A DNA stretch of 48,925 nt from Temnopleurus reevesii. Lineage: Eukaryota > Echinodermata > Echinoidea > Temnopleuroida > Temnopleuridae. Where the stretch lies: assembly GCA_036244855.1 (NCBI GenBank), contig BQKZ01000282.1, forward strand, positions 67,594-116,518, written 5' to 3'. The notes beneath the pieces were generated by a model. The model was not told where the DNA came from, did no database searches, and saw only the letters and a list, made by a program, of their open reading frames with translations. The position numbers and the translations under genes were made by a program. Shown piece by piece: positions 34,341 to 44,742 of this stretch. Positions within the stretch are counted from its first letter, which is position 1. The number at the start of each line of letters is the position of its first letter.

Positions 34341-36166
34341 AAGACAGACAGCAATCAAAATTGTCTTGATGCCCTCCAATGCACTTTTTGAGAAAAAGCA
34401 TAGAGAGACATACAGAGGGTGGGGAAAGGAAGAGAAAGGCAAGAAAACTTGGAAGGGATGGAGAATAAAAGACCAAAAAATCAAAATGTTGAATACAATG
34501 AGAAAAGTGTAAATGTAACACAGAGAAAGAAACGGGTGTTGGAAAAGAAGATATAGAAAAGGCCAATATTAAAGGAAGAGAGAGATTGAAGGAAAAGTGA
34601 GAAAAAGAGAGATAGATGAGGAATCACAAAGTCTTGAAATGATACATGCAAGCTCTCGCCTGAAGCCTTGTGGATCTGAAGAGGCGTATCGCTGGTCAAA
34701 CGCACCATGCCACTACAAATTGGAAATGTTTCTCTCAGTTTCCGGTGCCCCACGCCAGGCGTGATGCAGCCAATTGCACCCTTCACGTGGGGAGGTGAAA
34801 AATGAAGTGTTTATGTGCGATTGGTGGTTGTGATAAGGGAGCGCATGGCGCTGATGATCGACCCAAAGAAGTACCGACTGATGACTCTATATGCCGTGTT
34901 CACACAAAGAATACAGATAGATCATTTCCAAAATCACTTTCACTTGAGCGAATGCAGACAAATAAAACAGATTTTCTTAAAACCCATTCACATCAGCGAA
35001 TGCAGAGAAACAAAAACAGGTTTTCTTTTAACCTCTTGAACACTGGACCCAGGTAGTCCTTTGTTAAAGTGTATGGGAATGACAGAATTCAGTATTCAAT
35101 TTATTCGCATTCTGCGCATTTCCAAGCACTGATTTATTTTCTCACCGTGAATAGAGGTTGATTTCAAGAGATGGTATTAACCATTTCTTACTTGCAAAGT
35201 CGTGTTATGTTGTTGTCTTTATCCTAACTTAGAAAATAAAATATTGATACGTCTATGGATGTTAAAAGAATGTCAAAAGCAGTTAAGATGACCTTGCAAG
35301 CAGAAAATAGCGAAGATCATTTCTTGCAGATGGGGCTATCAGGCAACTAAGTCCATCTATAAGCTTGTAATTCAGACTAGTATTTAAAAAAAAAATGAAA
35401 TTCAACATTCATTTCATCCTTGATTTACAAATGTCCCATTTCTCAAATACAACCCCATGCAAAAAACTTATTCAGAGAACATATCACATGGTCATACTGT
35501 TCAATCTTGTAAAAAGTTACTATAAACACCCAAATACCTCGTCAGGCTTTCTGAGGTGTAGGAACATATCATAAGAGAGAAGAGGCCTCTGAAGACAAAC
35601 CTAATCAATAGCAGACAGCGATGATGACTACAACTACTTTTAGGGTAGTCTTCAAATATCTCTTACCGGATGATAGCCCCAGATGGATGACGAGACAAGA
35701 GCAAATGTAAACCCACTCTTGTGTAATGTAATCTCATAATATCAAACAAAAAGCAATGAATTATGCTGTCGAATAAATAAACCATATAAATAAGTTTACT
35801 TCAAATTTGAAGATGTCATTAAATTCTTATAATATAAATGCAAATTTCAGAAGTATTTGGTTGTTGGTGACTTGTGGTTGATATTGAAATGAGTATAAAT
35901 AGGCAATGAGGGGATGGGTGCAGGGATGAAGGACATAACATCTCAGATTTCCTCTTTGACAACCTTATAATACCATCTCATTGGACGATTCTTACAAAAA
36001 TACGTTTCCAAACCCAATAACAAGTTGTTTTGACCCATATTGAGGGGATACAACCAAGCCCCAAGGCCATCCCTACATCATTAAATGTCACATCAAGATT
36101 CGTTTAGTTGTCTTGAAATTTGGTAATAATGAGGGACAAACACCACATGTGCAACTGGAACAAATN

Positions 36167-36456
36167 TAATAATAATAATAATGGTGGCTACTTGTATAGC
36201 GCACAGGTCCACCTTATCGGTGCTCATGGCGCTGAAAGTTTTACACTCACTATTACCCGGCTCTAGCTGGCAGCCATTACGGCGCTCCGCATTACAAGGA
36301 AATTCTTCCTGCCGTCCCCATTTACCTCACCTGGGTCGAGTACAGCACAATATGGATGAATTTCTTGCTGAAGGAAATTGACGCCCTAGGTGGGACTCGA
36401 ACCTACGACCCTCTAGTTGAAAGGCGAGAGTCAGATCCACTACACTACGGCGCCTC
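36167..36456 (-). repeat. tRNA-derived SINE, full length (reference copy)
   Basis: The minus strand starts GGCGCCGTAGTGTAGTGGAT with an A-box match (TAGTGTAGTGG) and a perfect B box (GGTTCGAGTCC), then CTTCAGCAAGAAATTCATCC, CGACCCAGGTGAGGTAAATG and GCGCTATACAAGTAGCCACC, ending in an ATT repeat. An unresolved N sits in the tail at 36166. It is antisense to nothing: it lies in the same orientation as the cyclase gene, inside an intron. Confidence 0.93.
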
Positions 36457-37659
36457 CATGTAGCTTGACATTCAATGCAACTAATTAAAATTATTTAGCA
36501 GTGCCATGTCAGACAGCAATGATTGAAGGAATAGAATAACAAACAAGAATTATATTTGTATTTTAATAACTTTGGCTCCTAGCCCATGCTCTAAGACATC
36601 AAATACCCTGTGAAAGGCTAGGGAAATACTCCCATGATTAAAGTTATTTGAACTGTGTAGTATTGAATGGTATCAGAATATTTGATGAGGTACAAAATGG
36701 ATGTATAGTAAAGCTATATGCTGACAAAACAAAGTATTTCCAATAGATGGGAATCTTTTTAAGACGTTAATGTTTAGGAAATATCCTTGCAGAGATAATA
36801 AATGCTAATACTGAGAAACGAGTGCAACTTCATCCTTCTTCCTAATGTCTCTTAATCCTTAAGCATATAATTGGACCGACCCTCAAGTTAAATTAAGAAT
36901 TAGAAGAAATAACAGACAATACATTAATCTTCGAGAGGGTAAAGGAGTACATTATGGTTCTCCCATACATTAACACGCAGCTTGATTCACAGTACGTGTT
37001 ATTATCCTTATTTCAGGCTAAGATGGGTAATACTTCTAGCTATTTTCATTCCATCTCAAAACAGCGCGTCTTTTCTTTAAATATGGGTCAGCTCAAACCA
37101 GAGAGACTAATGAAATAGATACAGACAAAGTGCTTTTCTAAATCATCCGATCTGCCATTACGTATGAATCAGTCAGGGCTGGTTGCAGGATAACACAAGT
37201 TATGTTTTTACTCCAAGTCCGATCAATGCAACACAAGGCGAATTGGAACAGCATCTTTGTAGAAGATAAACACAGTATAACCTCTGGTAATGGTTTTAAA
37301 TGGCAGCATATTTTGCTAAGATATTATAAAAGAGAATCTGGTGAACAAAGGGGAGATCCCTCAACACAAATTATCATTTATTCTACACTAAAAATGGGAG
37401 AATGAAATGAAAAATAAAAGCAAAGCTTTGAATGTAAAATATGGTTTCACTTACAGAATGCCTATTGATTTCTATAAAAATCACTAGAACTATAGGTACA
37501 TGGAGACAACTAACAGCTTATTAATTATCAGAAAGAGCTATGACAATGGACCTGACATCAAACTACCACATCCCAAAGCCTAGCACCAACTCACCTCTGC
37601 ATGGAATATACTTGGGGCATTGCATTTACAGCGCATTACTCTTTTTGATCTGAACTTAC

Positions 37660-37721
37660 CCAGGCATACCACCAGCTTCTATGATGTTAGTTCTCATTAC
37701 ATCATTAGACCAGACATCAAA
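37660..37721 (-). pseudogene. Degenerate partial copy of the C1a exon (pseudo-exon)
   Basis: Sixty-two bases match the 3' part of the true exon at 38118-38276 with five differences (57 of 62 identical), and the match runs about 13 bases past the gtaagt donor into the intron. It would read [21 protein letters not shown]. All five differences change amino acids (Thr to Met, Leu to Arg, Ala to Thr, Met to Ile), so coding constraint seems to be gone. There is no convincing acceptor where homology begins. A weaker trace of the upstream half may lie at about 37551-37603. The foldback element 37770-38026 separates this copy from the true exon. Confidence 0.8.
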
Positions 37722-37769
37722 ATGTTCTTATCCAGCCCCGATCCCATTGATATTGTGCTAAGCCTGGGC

Positions 37770-38026
37770 TAGTCCATTTGAGGACTGAGTGTTCTGATAG
37801 CATCCACCTCTGCATATTCACTTGCACTGAACACACAGGGACTGCACAGCACTCAACCACAGAGTCCTTACATAACCCTCCAATATGAATACCCACAGGA
37901 GGCACGATCAGAGGGGTATGTTATGTAAGGACTCTGTGGTTGAGTGCTGTACAGTCCCAGTGTGTACAGTGTAAGTGAATATGCAGAGGTGGGTGCTATC
38001 AGAACACTCAGTCCTCAACTGGACTA
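37770..38026. mobile_element. Foldback element with perfect 9-bp target duplication
   Basis: 257 bp from TAGTCCATTTGAGGACTGAG to CTCAGTCCTCAACTGGACTA, with arms of about 110 bp pairing (for example CACTCAACCACAGAGTCC with GGACTCTGTGGTTGAGTG). The nonamer AGCCTGGGC flanks both sides (37761-37769 and 38027-38035). There is no coding capacity. The 9-bp duplication suggests mobilisation by a Mutator-type transposase elsewhere. It ends 92 bp from the C1a exon. Confidence 0.92.
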
Positions 38027-38117
38027 AGCCTGGGCACATGCAAGACACAACGTTATACTCAACTCATATACTACATCAGTTTGGTTGATATTGTAATTCC
38101 TACAGATCTGAACTTAC

Positions 38118-38276
38118 CCAGGCATACCACCAGCTTCCATGATGTTAGCTAGCGTTACATCATTAGACCAGACATCAAACTGCCACTTCCTCATCCCTAA
38201 GACTCCACAATGGACCTTGCCTGTATGGATACCAACCCTCATGTTCACATCAACGTTAGTCACCTCACGAACCAAC
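38118..38276 (-). CDS. ADCY5/6: Adenylyl cyclase exon: C-terminal half of C1a
   Basis: Encodes the end of catalytic domain C1a: [20 protein letters not shown], then [19 protein letters not shown] and [14 protein letters not shown]. The Arg in NMRVGIH corresponds to the residue that binds ATP phosphates (R484 in canine AC5 C1). The Val-Trp pair in FDVWSND corresponds to the forskolin-contacting V506/W507. The acceptor is ctgcag|G and the donor is GG|gtaagt. The exon starts with the last base of a codon and ends after two bases, matching the next exon. A pyrimidine-rich tract of about 400 nt (sense strand) lies just upstream. A partial degenerate copy sits at 37660-37721. Confidence 0.95.
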
Positions 38277-38281
38277 CTGCA

Positions 38282-38700
38282 GCACGAAGGAGGAACAGAA
38301 TGAACGGGAGGGGAGAGACAGAAAGAGAGAGTGAGGGTTACACAGGAGGATGTATAGAGAGGGAGTGACAGTGGAGAAGGGGAGGAAGATGATGAAAGGG
38401 AGAAAGAGTAAAAGAGAGAAGGGGATAAAGAAAAATATGTACAGTGAAGGAGGGGCAGCGGATGAAGAGGTTAACAGCATTAGGAAGAGTGAGAGGGGAA
38501 GAGAGAGAAAGAGAGAGAAAAAGAGGGAGAGAGAGAGAGGGAGAGAGAGAGATAGAAAGAGGGGCAGGGGAGGAAGGGACAGAATAAAAGAAATAGGAAG
38601 AGAAAGATAAAGAGAGAAAAATAGATAGAAAGGAGTAAGTTGGAGATAGAGGAAAGAAGGGGAGAGAGAAAGGGAGGAAGAGATAGAGAGATATGCAATG
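38282..38700. repeat. Purine-rich GA tract next to the C1a exon
   Basis: About 400 bases of GAGA/GGAGA sequence. On the gene's sense strand this is a long pyrimidine tract that ends at the acceptor of exon 38118-38276. Overlapping open frames on both strands are compositional. Confidence 0.9.
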
Positions 38701-38769
38701 GTTATTCATATTCTAATTTTAAATTGTGATCAATCTTATACAGTCTCAGAGATTTCAATCATTACGGAA

Positions 38770-38935
38770 TATGCACCAGATAAAGATTAAAATGTGAACA
38801 ATGCAGCGACTGAATGAAAGTTAGAGAAGATAACAACCACATGCTCATCCATTTAATTGTAAAGAAAGCCTTGAATTCACATGAGAACACACCTCATGCA
38901 TATTCCGGAATGGTTGGCATCTCTGTAGTCTGGCT
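38770..38935 (+). repeat. Interspersed repeat of unknown class, third copy
   Basis: Shares GAAAGCCTTGAATTCA, CATGCATATTCC and GTTGGCATCTCTG with 33490-33660. It adjoins the GA tract, as the other copies adjoin purine-rich blocks, so the two may move or duplicate as a unit. Confidence 0.6.
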
Positions 38936-38986
38936 TTGATTATCTGACCTCATTGGGATAAGTACCTATAACATAATATAAACTAT

Positions 38987-39125
38987 TTCCGAAAAATTAA
39001 GTCGAACGCAAACAATAGATCCGTACGCTGTGTATTCAACTGTGCGGACACAACAATGACAAGCCCGTTCTGATTTCAATAGCATTACAAAGGAGCATTG
39101 AATTTGCGTTGACTTAATTTTTAGG
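38987..39125. mobile_element. Short inverted-repeat element, about 137 bp
   Basis: ATTTCCGAAAAATTAAGTCG at the left faces GACTTAATTTTTAGGAAAT at the right; AACGCAAA and TTTGCGTT extend the arms. There is no coding capacity. The target duplication is not resolved. Confidence 0.75.
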
Positions 39126-42100
39126 AAATCGTGTTCTATCTGATTAACAGAAATGTAGAGTAGAGCGTTCCTAGAAACTTTGGATCTAACAATACTTAAA
39201 GGTATAATGTCATGACTTCTCAAGGCATTGTGCTAGATATCAGAACATTTCCCACAGCATTGAATCAGTGTCATGTCTCAAATACTGCAGGGCTTGCCCC
39301 AGAAATTGGACCGTTCCATCTAGAGCATTGAGTCTTGTCTTGTCTTGTCAGTCCACATACGCCCACAATCAAAGTTTATTATTACGACATTTTAGGTGCA
39401 GATCCCAAACAGACTAATCTTTATCCAATTACTTTATTGTAATTAATATAAAATACATGTAATTTCATATCATTATATCAATTTATTTCAAACAGTTTGC
39501 ATATATAAGTTTGTACTTAAAAACAGTTAAGTACTTTATGCCCAACATCAAGGTAAATCAAGTACAGAATCCTATTACCTTCATGTACTCTTATGCAATA
39601 AGATAATTCACAATCGTAATAACAAATTTGAATCAAGATTAAATAATATGTTTCCGGCCTACCCAACACAAAATCATATTGATCACTTTATTTTTGTAAT
39701 TAGTTCATTGGACATGTTTGATGATGTAGTTCAGCTTCCTAATCACCCTTATTCATGCTTTCTTGTCATGCTAGGTAACCTAAATGTCCTGCACACTTGA
39801 ACCCCATCTCAATGACTCTCGTCTATGACATGATCAATAGTGGCTAAAGTTTGAACTAAAATTGTGTGCCCTCTGACCAACAGGCCTCACTATGTATGCA
39901 GTTGATTGATCATTTTTCTGCTCATGTATATTTTCTTTCTGGTTGCTTCTTTCTTTTCAACTTTTCTTTGCTGATCTCTTTCATGCTCTTTTGCCTATTT
40001 TGTTAATCTTGTATTTACTTTTGTTGATTGTGGTCTTGAAATGGAAATAAATGTTCAAATAAAACCAAAATATCCAAGTACCATTGCAAAAAATGTATGT
40101 CCTAAAAAAATCTACAAACATTTTCCAGGGTTTGCACCTTGTAGAGAAGTCTATGGCAGAAATGCTTTTGCCAGAGATTTCATCTTTTATCAATTTGTTT
40201 TTATGTCAGCATATATATGAAGAGTTGGGCACTCATGATGTAGGCATGTCTCAAATTGAATTTGGAAACAAAGGGAGATAATTCATCAATAACATTTTAT
40301 CAGAACTGATGTTTAATATGTGACATTGTCATTTTCAAAGCAGACATAATACAGTCAGGTCTTTAATTTGTTTTTTATGCTTTTAAATTAATCATTACAT
40401 AACCTTTCATTTGAAATATTAATCAGTTTCATCTCTCCAGTACTTTTACACACAAGAAGACAGGTTCAACCAAAAAAAATATTTCTTTCTACAAGAACAT
40501 ATACTTCACATTGGAGGTTGAGAAAATCAATGTTTTCCATTTTTGGGGAGATTTTTTATTCCTCCTTCATTTTCATTTCCTAGCATCTTCTGTTTGATTT
40601 AGATGCAGCATGAAACAAATTCAGTTTCAAAATAACAATGATGCATTTTGCCTTAGTCACAAAAATATCTAATGCATTCATATTAAACTGTAGTCATTAC
40701 CTAATCGGACTTCAATGTTAAAAAAGACATAAGATGCAACCTGAAGAGATCACTACCCATGGGAGAAGCAATCGAAATGAAAGTTGCGATCAAAAAGCTC
40801 GCACAATGACAGAAAACTACCATACAATGTGTCATCTAATCTCTGCCCATTCACAATGCTCAGTTACCATATCATTGGAATTGTCTCAATGAAAAGCTTC
40901 AGAATATTCTTGGGAGCTTTATCAGGTCACAATAGCGAGAAAGCATTCACACAATGCTCAGTTACCATATCAATGAAATTGTCTCAATGAAAAGATTAAA
41001 AAAAATCTAGGGAGCTTTATCAGGTCACAGTAGCAAGAAAGCATCTTCATTATCACTGCTTTAATCAAAGTATCAATGATGATACTATGTAGGGCAAAGT
41101 GGAAGGTTGAGCTACTATGCATTCAAAGGTTTCTTTCATCCTTGGAGACTGTCATTACACACATCATCCAAACTTGACCATTTACACTTCAACACTATCC
41201 ATATATGAAGCGTGAAATACAAACAGCAGTTCTTGCCGTGATCAAAATATAGAACAGAGCAATGTTTAACCAACTCATTCTTGAGGTTAAGAATGACATT
41301 AGGAAGACTTCTAAGATTCTCTATTACCAGTCGCAATCTCAAGGTAGTTGTTTCATCAAGATAAGAAAGACTTTATAAGAACGATCGGTATCAGTCATTG
41401 CGCTTCATGATTGATAATTTTATAACGATTCTGTGCAAGAACTGATACCAGTCAAGTTGTTAATGTCATGTTTTGATAAATTACCGCCTGAACCTGTTCT
41501 AAAAACGCATTGTCTAATATTGTCTAAATACCTAGATATGGAACTGTATATATGAATACCGCTATTAATCATGTTTCACTAGATCTAAGCACTGGGTTTA
41601 AACCAATCATGCGGAGCTAAAACTCTGTAGTCATCTCAAACACATAAATGCATGAACAAAATGATATTCTTTCTTTAAAAAAAGCATTTTAGATCTGATA
41701 TCTTGTTGACTATCTTGCATGCTCACAAGATATCAATGTGAAATCAGAACCCACATCATTATGGCATAAGAGACTTCCCATCATGGTAAATATGACACAG
41801 CATTTTGACTGTGTGAATACATCTGATTGTGCTCACAGCAGTGCTTTCTGCCTAACAAAGCAATCTGATTCTCCTGAGAAAACTGTCCAATGCAACCAAA
41901 ATTGAATTTATTGCCAGCCAACAAAGATCCTCCATTCTAAGAATTATGGCGCTATCTGTATCAATCCATTACCTGATACAACCGACTGGTCATATTAGAT
42001 TGATATAAATCAGATTCAATTTATTCTCCCATATCTCTCTATCCCTGGCGTCTTCATGGGACTCCTGCTCAACTTAAATACAATGAGAACGGCAATTTTC

Positions 42101-43011
42101 AAATAAACAATTTAAAGATAATATTATTTTACTCTATACCACAAGCTCAGTTCCATATTATTTTCTTCTTCCTGCTCCTTGTCTTTCTTTTCATTTCCCT
42201 TTCTTTACTCTCTTCTGACATTTCATCATCTCACCATTATCTTCAATTTTAATGTTCTATTTTAATCCCTCTGAACCTCCTCGGCACCTCCTATTCCTAT
42301 CCCTGCACATCCCTTCCTTTCTTCTCACTCCTCATCACATCCTTCTTCATCAAAACTTTTTACCCCTACCTTCCCCTTTCCCCTCCTCTCTCTCTTCTTC
42401 CTATTCTCCCTGTCTTCTTCTACCATCTCCCCAACCTCTTCTTTCTGGTCCATGCACTTTATAATACCCATCTCCTGCATTCCCATACTCCACTCATTCT
42501 TTTAACCCCTTCCTTATTTACCCAACACTCCTTCTATATCTGTATATCTACTAGAGAAAGTAGACCATCCTACTGCACTCTTCAACCCGAGGATGTATGT
42601 CTGGGTATACCATTTGTATGCCTGTTCTAGTTTACCCCAGCTTATAAGTTGCTCCATAACCATACATTGACATCCAATGATGTGATACTTTGTCAATGCT
42701 CCAGTTCTTTAACACATTAAGCAATTACTTAAAGCCTAGATGTTAAGTTTGCATAAATATGAGGAAAGGGCTGTTGTGAGTATGTGCTGGGCCGGTCTTT
42801 GTTGTTGTTGTTGTTGGATTTAATGGTGATTATCTGCGCCACATCTCTGACCATTATTTTGTTTCTCGCCTTTCTCAAGTAAAAAAGGGTTCATGTTATT
42901 TCAACCTGGGGAACAAAAGTGGTTGATGGAAACTTATCATTTGAATTTGTTCATGATTCATATTCCCTGTCTACTTCTTTATGTTATCCCTTTATACGAA
43001 GGAAGTATGTG
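39126..43011. other. Intron stretch, little recognisable
   Basis: AT-rich intronic sequence. 40852-41047 is a direct duplication with a 98-bp period (CACAATGCTCAGTTACCATATCA and GGGAGCTTTATCAGGTCACA occur twice; only the first 20 bases of each word need matching). 42165-42450 is pyrimidine-rich. No cyclase exon or other coding exon was recognised. Confidence 0.55.
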
Positions 43012-43250
43012 TGGAGGCATTGAAGTGTAGTCATTCTGACTCAGGCCTTTCTTCCAGTGGGTCATCGTTTAAAACCCAACCACAGGGTTAATTACTTTCA
43101 GTAAAAAATCTTTTGCATTCTGCTGTACTCTACCCAGGTGAAGTAAATGGAATAAGTCTGTCAATATTTCATCCTCAAAAATAGCTCTCTGTGGCTGCTG
43201 GATAATTCTAACACCAGGGTAGCAATAGCCAAACGCTATAAGAAGAAGCG
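43012..43250 (+). repeat. tRNA-derived SINE, decayed
   Basis: Traces of the family in order: GAAGTGTAGTCATTCTGACT, GGGTCATCGTTTAAAACCCA, CTCTACCCAGGTGAAGTAAA and CACCAGGGTAGCAATAG. It ends near an AT dinucleotide run at about 43254-43264. Confidence 0.7.
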
Positions 43251-44742
43251 ATCATATATATATATCACTTATCACCCCTGAACCGTATTGCAATCCATAA
43301 TTAAAACTCCTTTCGAATCCTTTCTTCGATATCAGTCTCCTTCCATGCAACTTTATGCAGCCCTAAAATGTCTAAATCATTTGAGATACTTGCCCACATA
43401 TAGCTCAGATCACCCGTCTGGTGTTTGTTTACTACACTGCCGAGTGCATTTGCTCTAGATTTAGCCAGCCCTCTGATGGTTTTGAAGAGCGTTTCATTCC
43501 CCGAACCCTGACAAATACTCGTCTCCGATTGCCCACTTTAGTCTAGCTCTCTTTAAGCCATCTGATGCTGTGGTGTAATCATTATTCTGAAATGTCTCAC
43601 AGGGTTTCTACGTTATAGAAAGGGTGCAATAATCTTCCAATATTTTAACTTACATCTCACTTGAAATGTTTCATACATTGGATTAACAAGAGCGACAGTG
43701 GGATTTTATATAGTTTCATTTGTTGCAGAAAGTATATTCCATTGGAACATATTGAATTAAACAAGAGATTATTCATGTGAATCACAAAATAAATTTGCTT
43801 ACAATTGAGGCATGTCAAAATCTACCATAGAGAGTGTCGCTAGGAAGTTGCAATCAATTGAAAATTGCAACTGAGCGACATGCCTCAATAAAAAAAAAAT
43901 AATGCTTTGTACAGAATTCTTTAGAAAGGAAAAACATCTTAGATAAATCAATATTGTGCAAAGTTTGATGGAACCAAAGTTCATTTTCCTCATTTTGATT
44001 TATTGATTGATATCATCTAACAATACTCTAAAAAACTTTTTGACAAAAATACTGAATTTTTCTAATAATCTCATAAAGCTTCCTAAATATATTTTCCTTT
44101 TTTATGATAAGAGTAAAGAGCAAAACAATTCAGCTATTTTTATTTTACAATTATGGCCGCCCATCTGATTAAAGTGGATCCCTCTCACAACAATGCACAA
44201 CAAATTATTTTTCTTTAGATGGGGCATTATATTAGCTGCAAAGGTAGTACATTTAACAATGCAAATGAATACAAAAAAGAATAAATGAAATAAAGCCTAC
44301 AAAATACTAAGCAGCTGCAATAAGCTATCCAAACAACAACAACAGTAATGTTAAAGCTGTGGTTTTATTTTTGTGATTTTCATGGTCTTGGCTTCGCAAA
44401 CATTTTCATTTTGTATGAGGCACACCCATATGTCTACAAACACTGTCATGAAAACAACATGAAAACATGAAAAACATGAAAACAACATTACAGCAATGTG
44501 TCAAACTGGTCTAATAACACCAGAATATCTGTACAAAAAAATATTGCTATATGCTTTTACTCTTTGAATAAAACCTACAAATCCTGGGCAAATATACCCA
44601 GTGTTAATTATACTGTCATTAAAATATATAACTTTAAAGTAATAGGTATCATTGTCTCATGAACAAGATACTTGATTCATCATATCTTTTTCATTCAAAA
44701 CATTGTCTTTTTTCTATTCTGCTGCCTGTACTACCAGGGCAA
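43251..44742. other. Intron stretch, no gene seen
   Basis: AT-rich sequence with a short hairpin near 43845-43880 (GTTGCAATCAATTG facing CAATTGCAAC through AAA), which resembles the tips of the GTTGTTC-type elements. A doubled ATGAAAAACATGAAAAC word occurs near 44450-44480. No exon was recognised. Confidence 0.5.

Larger units (their letters stand above)
20898..38117. other. 17.2-kb intron within C1a, rich in repeats
   Basis: The longest complete intron in the window. Its individually recognisable contents are listed separately. Unassigned parts (about 20900-21750, 22120-23160, 23420-24650, 25080-25600, 29350-30160, 32310-33000, 34600-36160, 36460-37500) are mostly AT-rich, with a GGTA microsatellite near 23815-23836 and a direct duplication of about 46 bp near 34943-35030. 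I recognised no coding exon in them. Confidence 0.6.
5633..38276 (-). other. ADCY5/6: Adenylyl cyclase gene, 3' part (13 exons, 5'-truncated by the window)
   Basis: A membrane adenylyl cyclase that converts ATP to cAMP at the plasma membrane. In gene order the coding exons are 38276-38118, 20897-20756, 19552-19359, 14812-14656, 14218-14121, 12682-12598, 11495-11379, 10742-10578, 9268-9093, 8679-8547, 7684-7421, 6735-6531 and 5886-5633. They total 2149 nt and give 715 residues plus TAG. I set each boundary by GT donor, AG acceptor, reading phase and family homology; all twelve junctions are in phase. Subfamily 5/6 is favoured by the C1b block [15 protein letters not shown] and by LQAYNKRLL at the start of C2. 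The start codon, first membrane bundle and the C1a metal-binding aspartates are missing; I could not find those exons in 38277-48925. ADCY5 and ADCY6 cannot be separated here, and in an invertebrate the gene probably predates that split. Confidence 0.95.

Noticed and set aside
33659..34566. Several overlapping minus-strand frames up to 151 codons
   Set aside because: Same cause: purine-rich duplicated block read as Phe/Ser/Leu; no conserved motif and no splice logic.
34802..35056. 84-codon plus-strand frame with an internally repeated peptide
   Set aside because: The peptide repeat reflects a 46-bp DNA duplication; no family match and no codon-level sign of selection that I can see.
36380..36456. 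Possible functional tRNA gene
   Set aside because: A and B boxes are good, but the sequence continues into the SINE body and the acceptor-stem pairing is not maintained.
38265..38709. Arg/Glu/Lys-rich plus-strand and Ser/Leu-rich minus-strand frames
   Set aside because: Translations of the GA tract next to the C1a exon.
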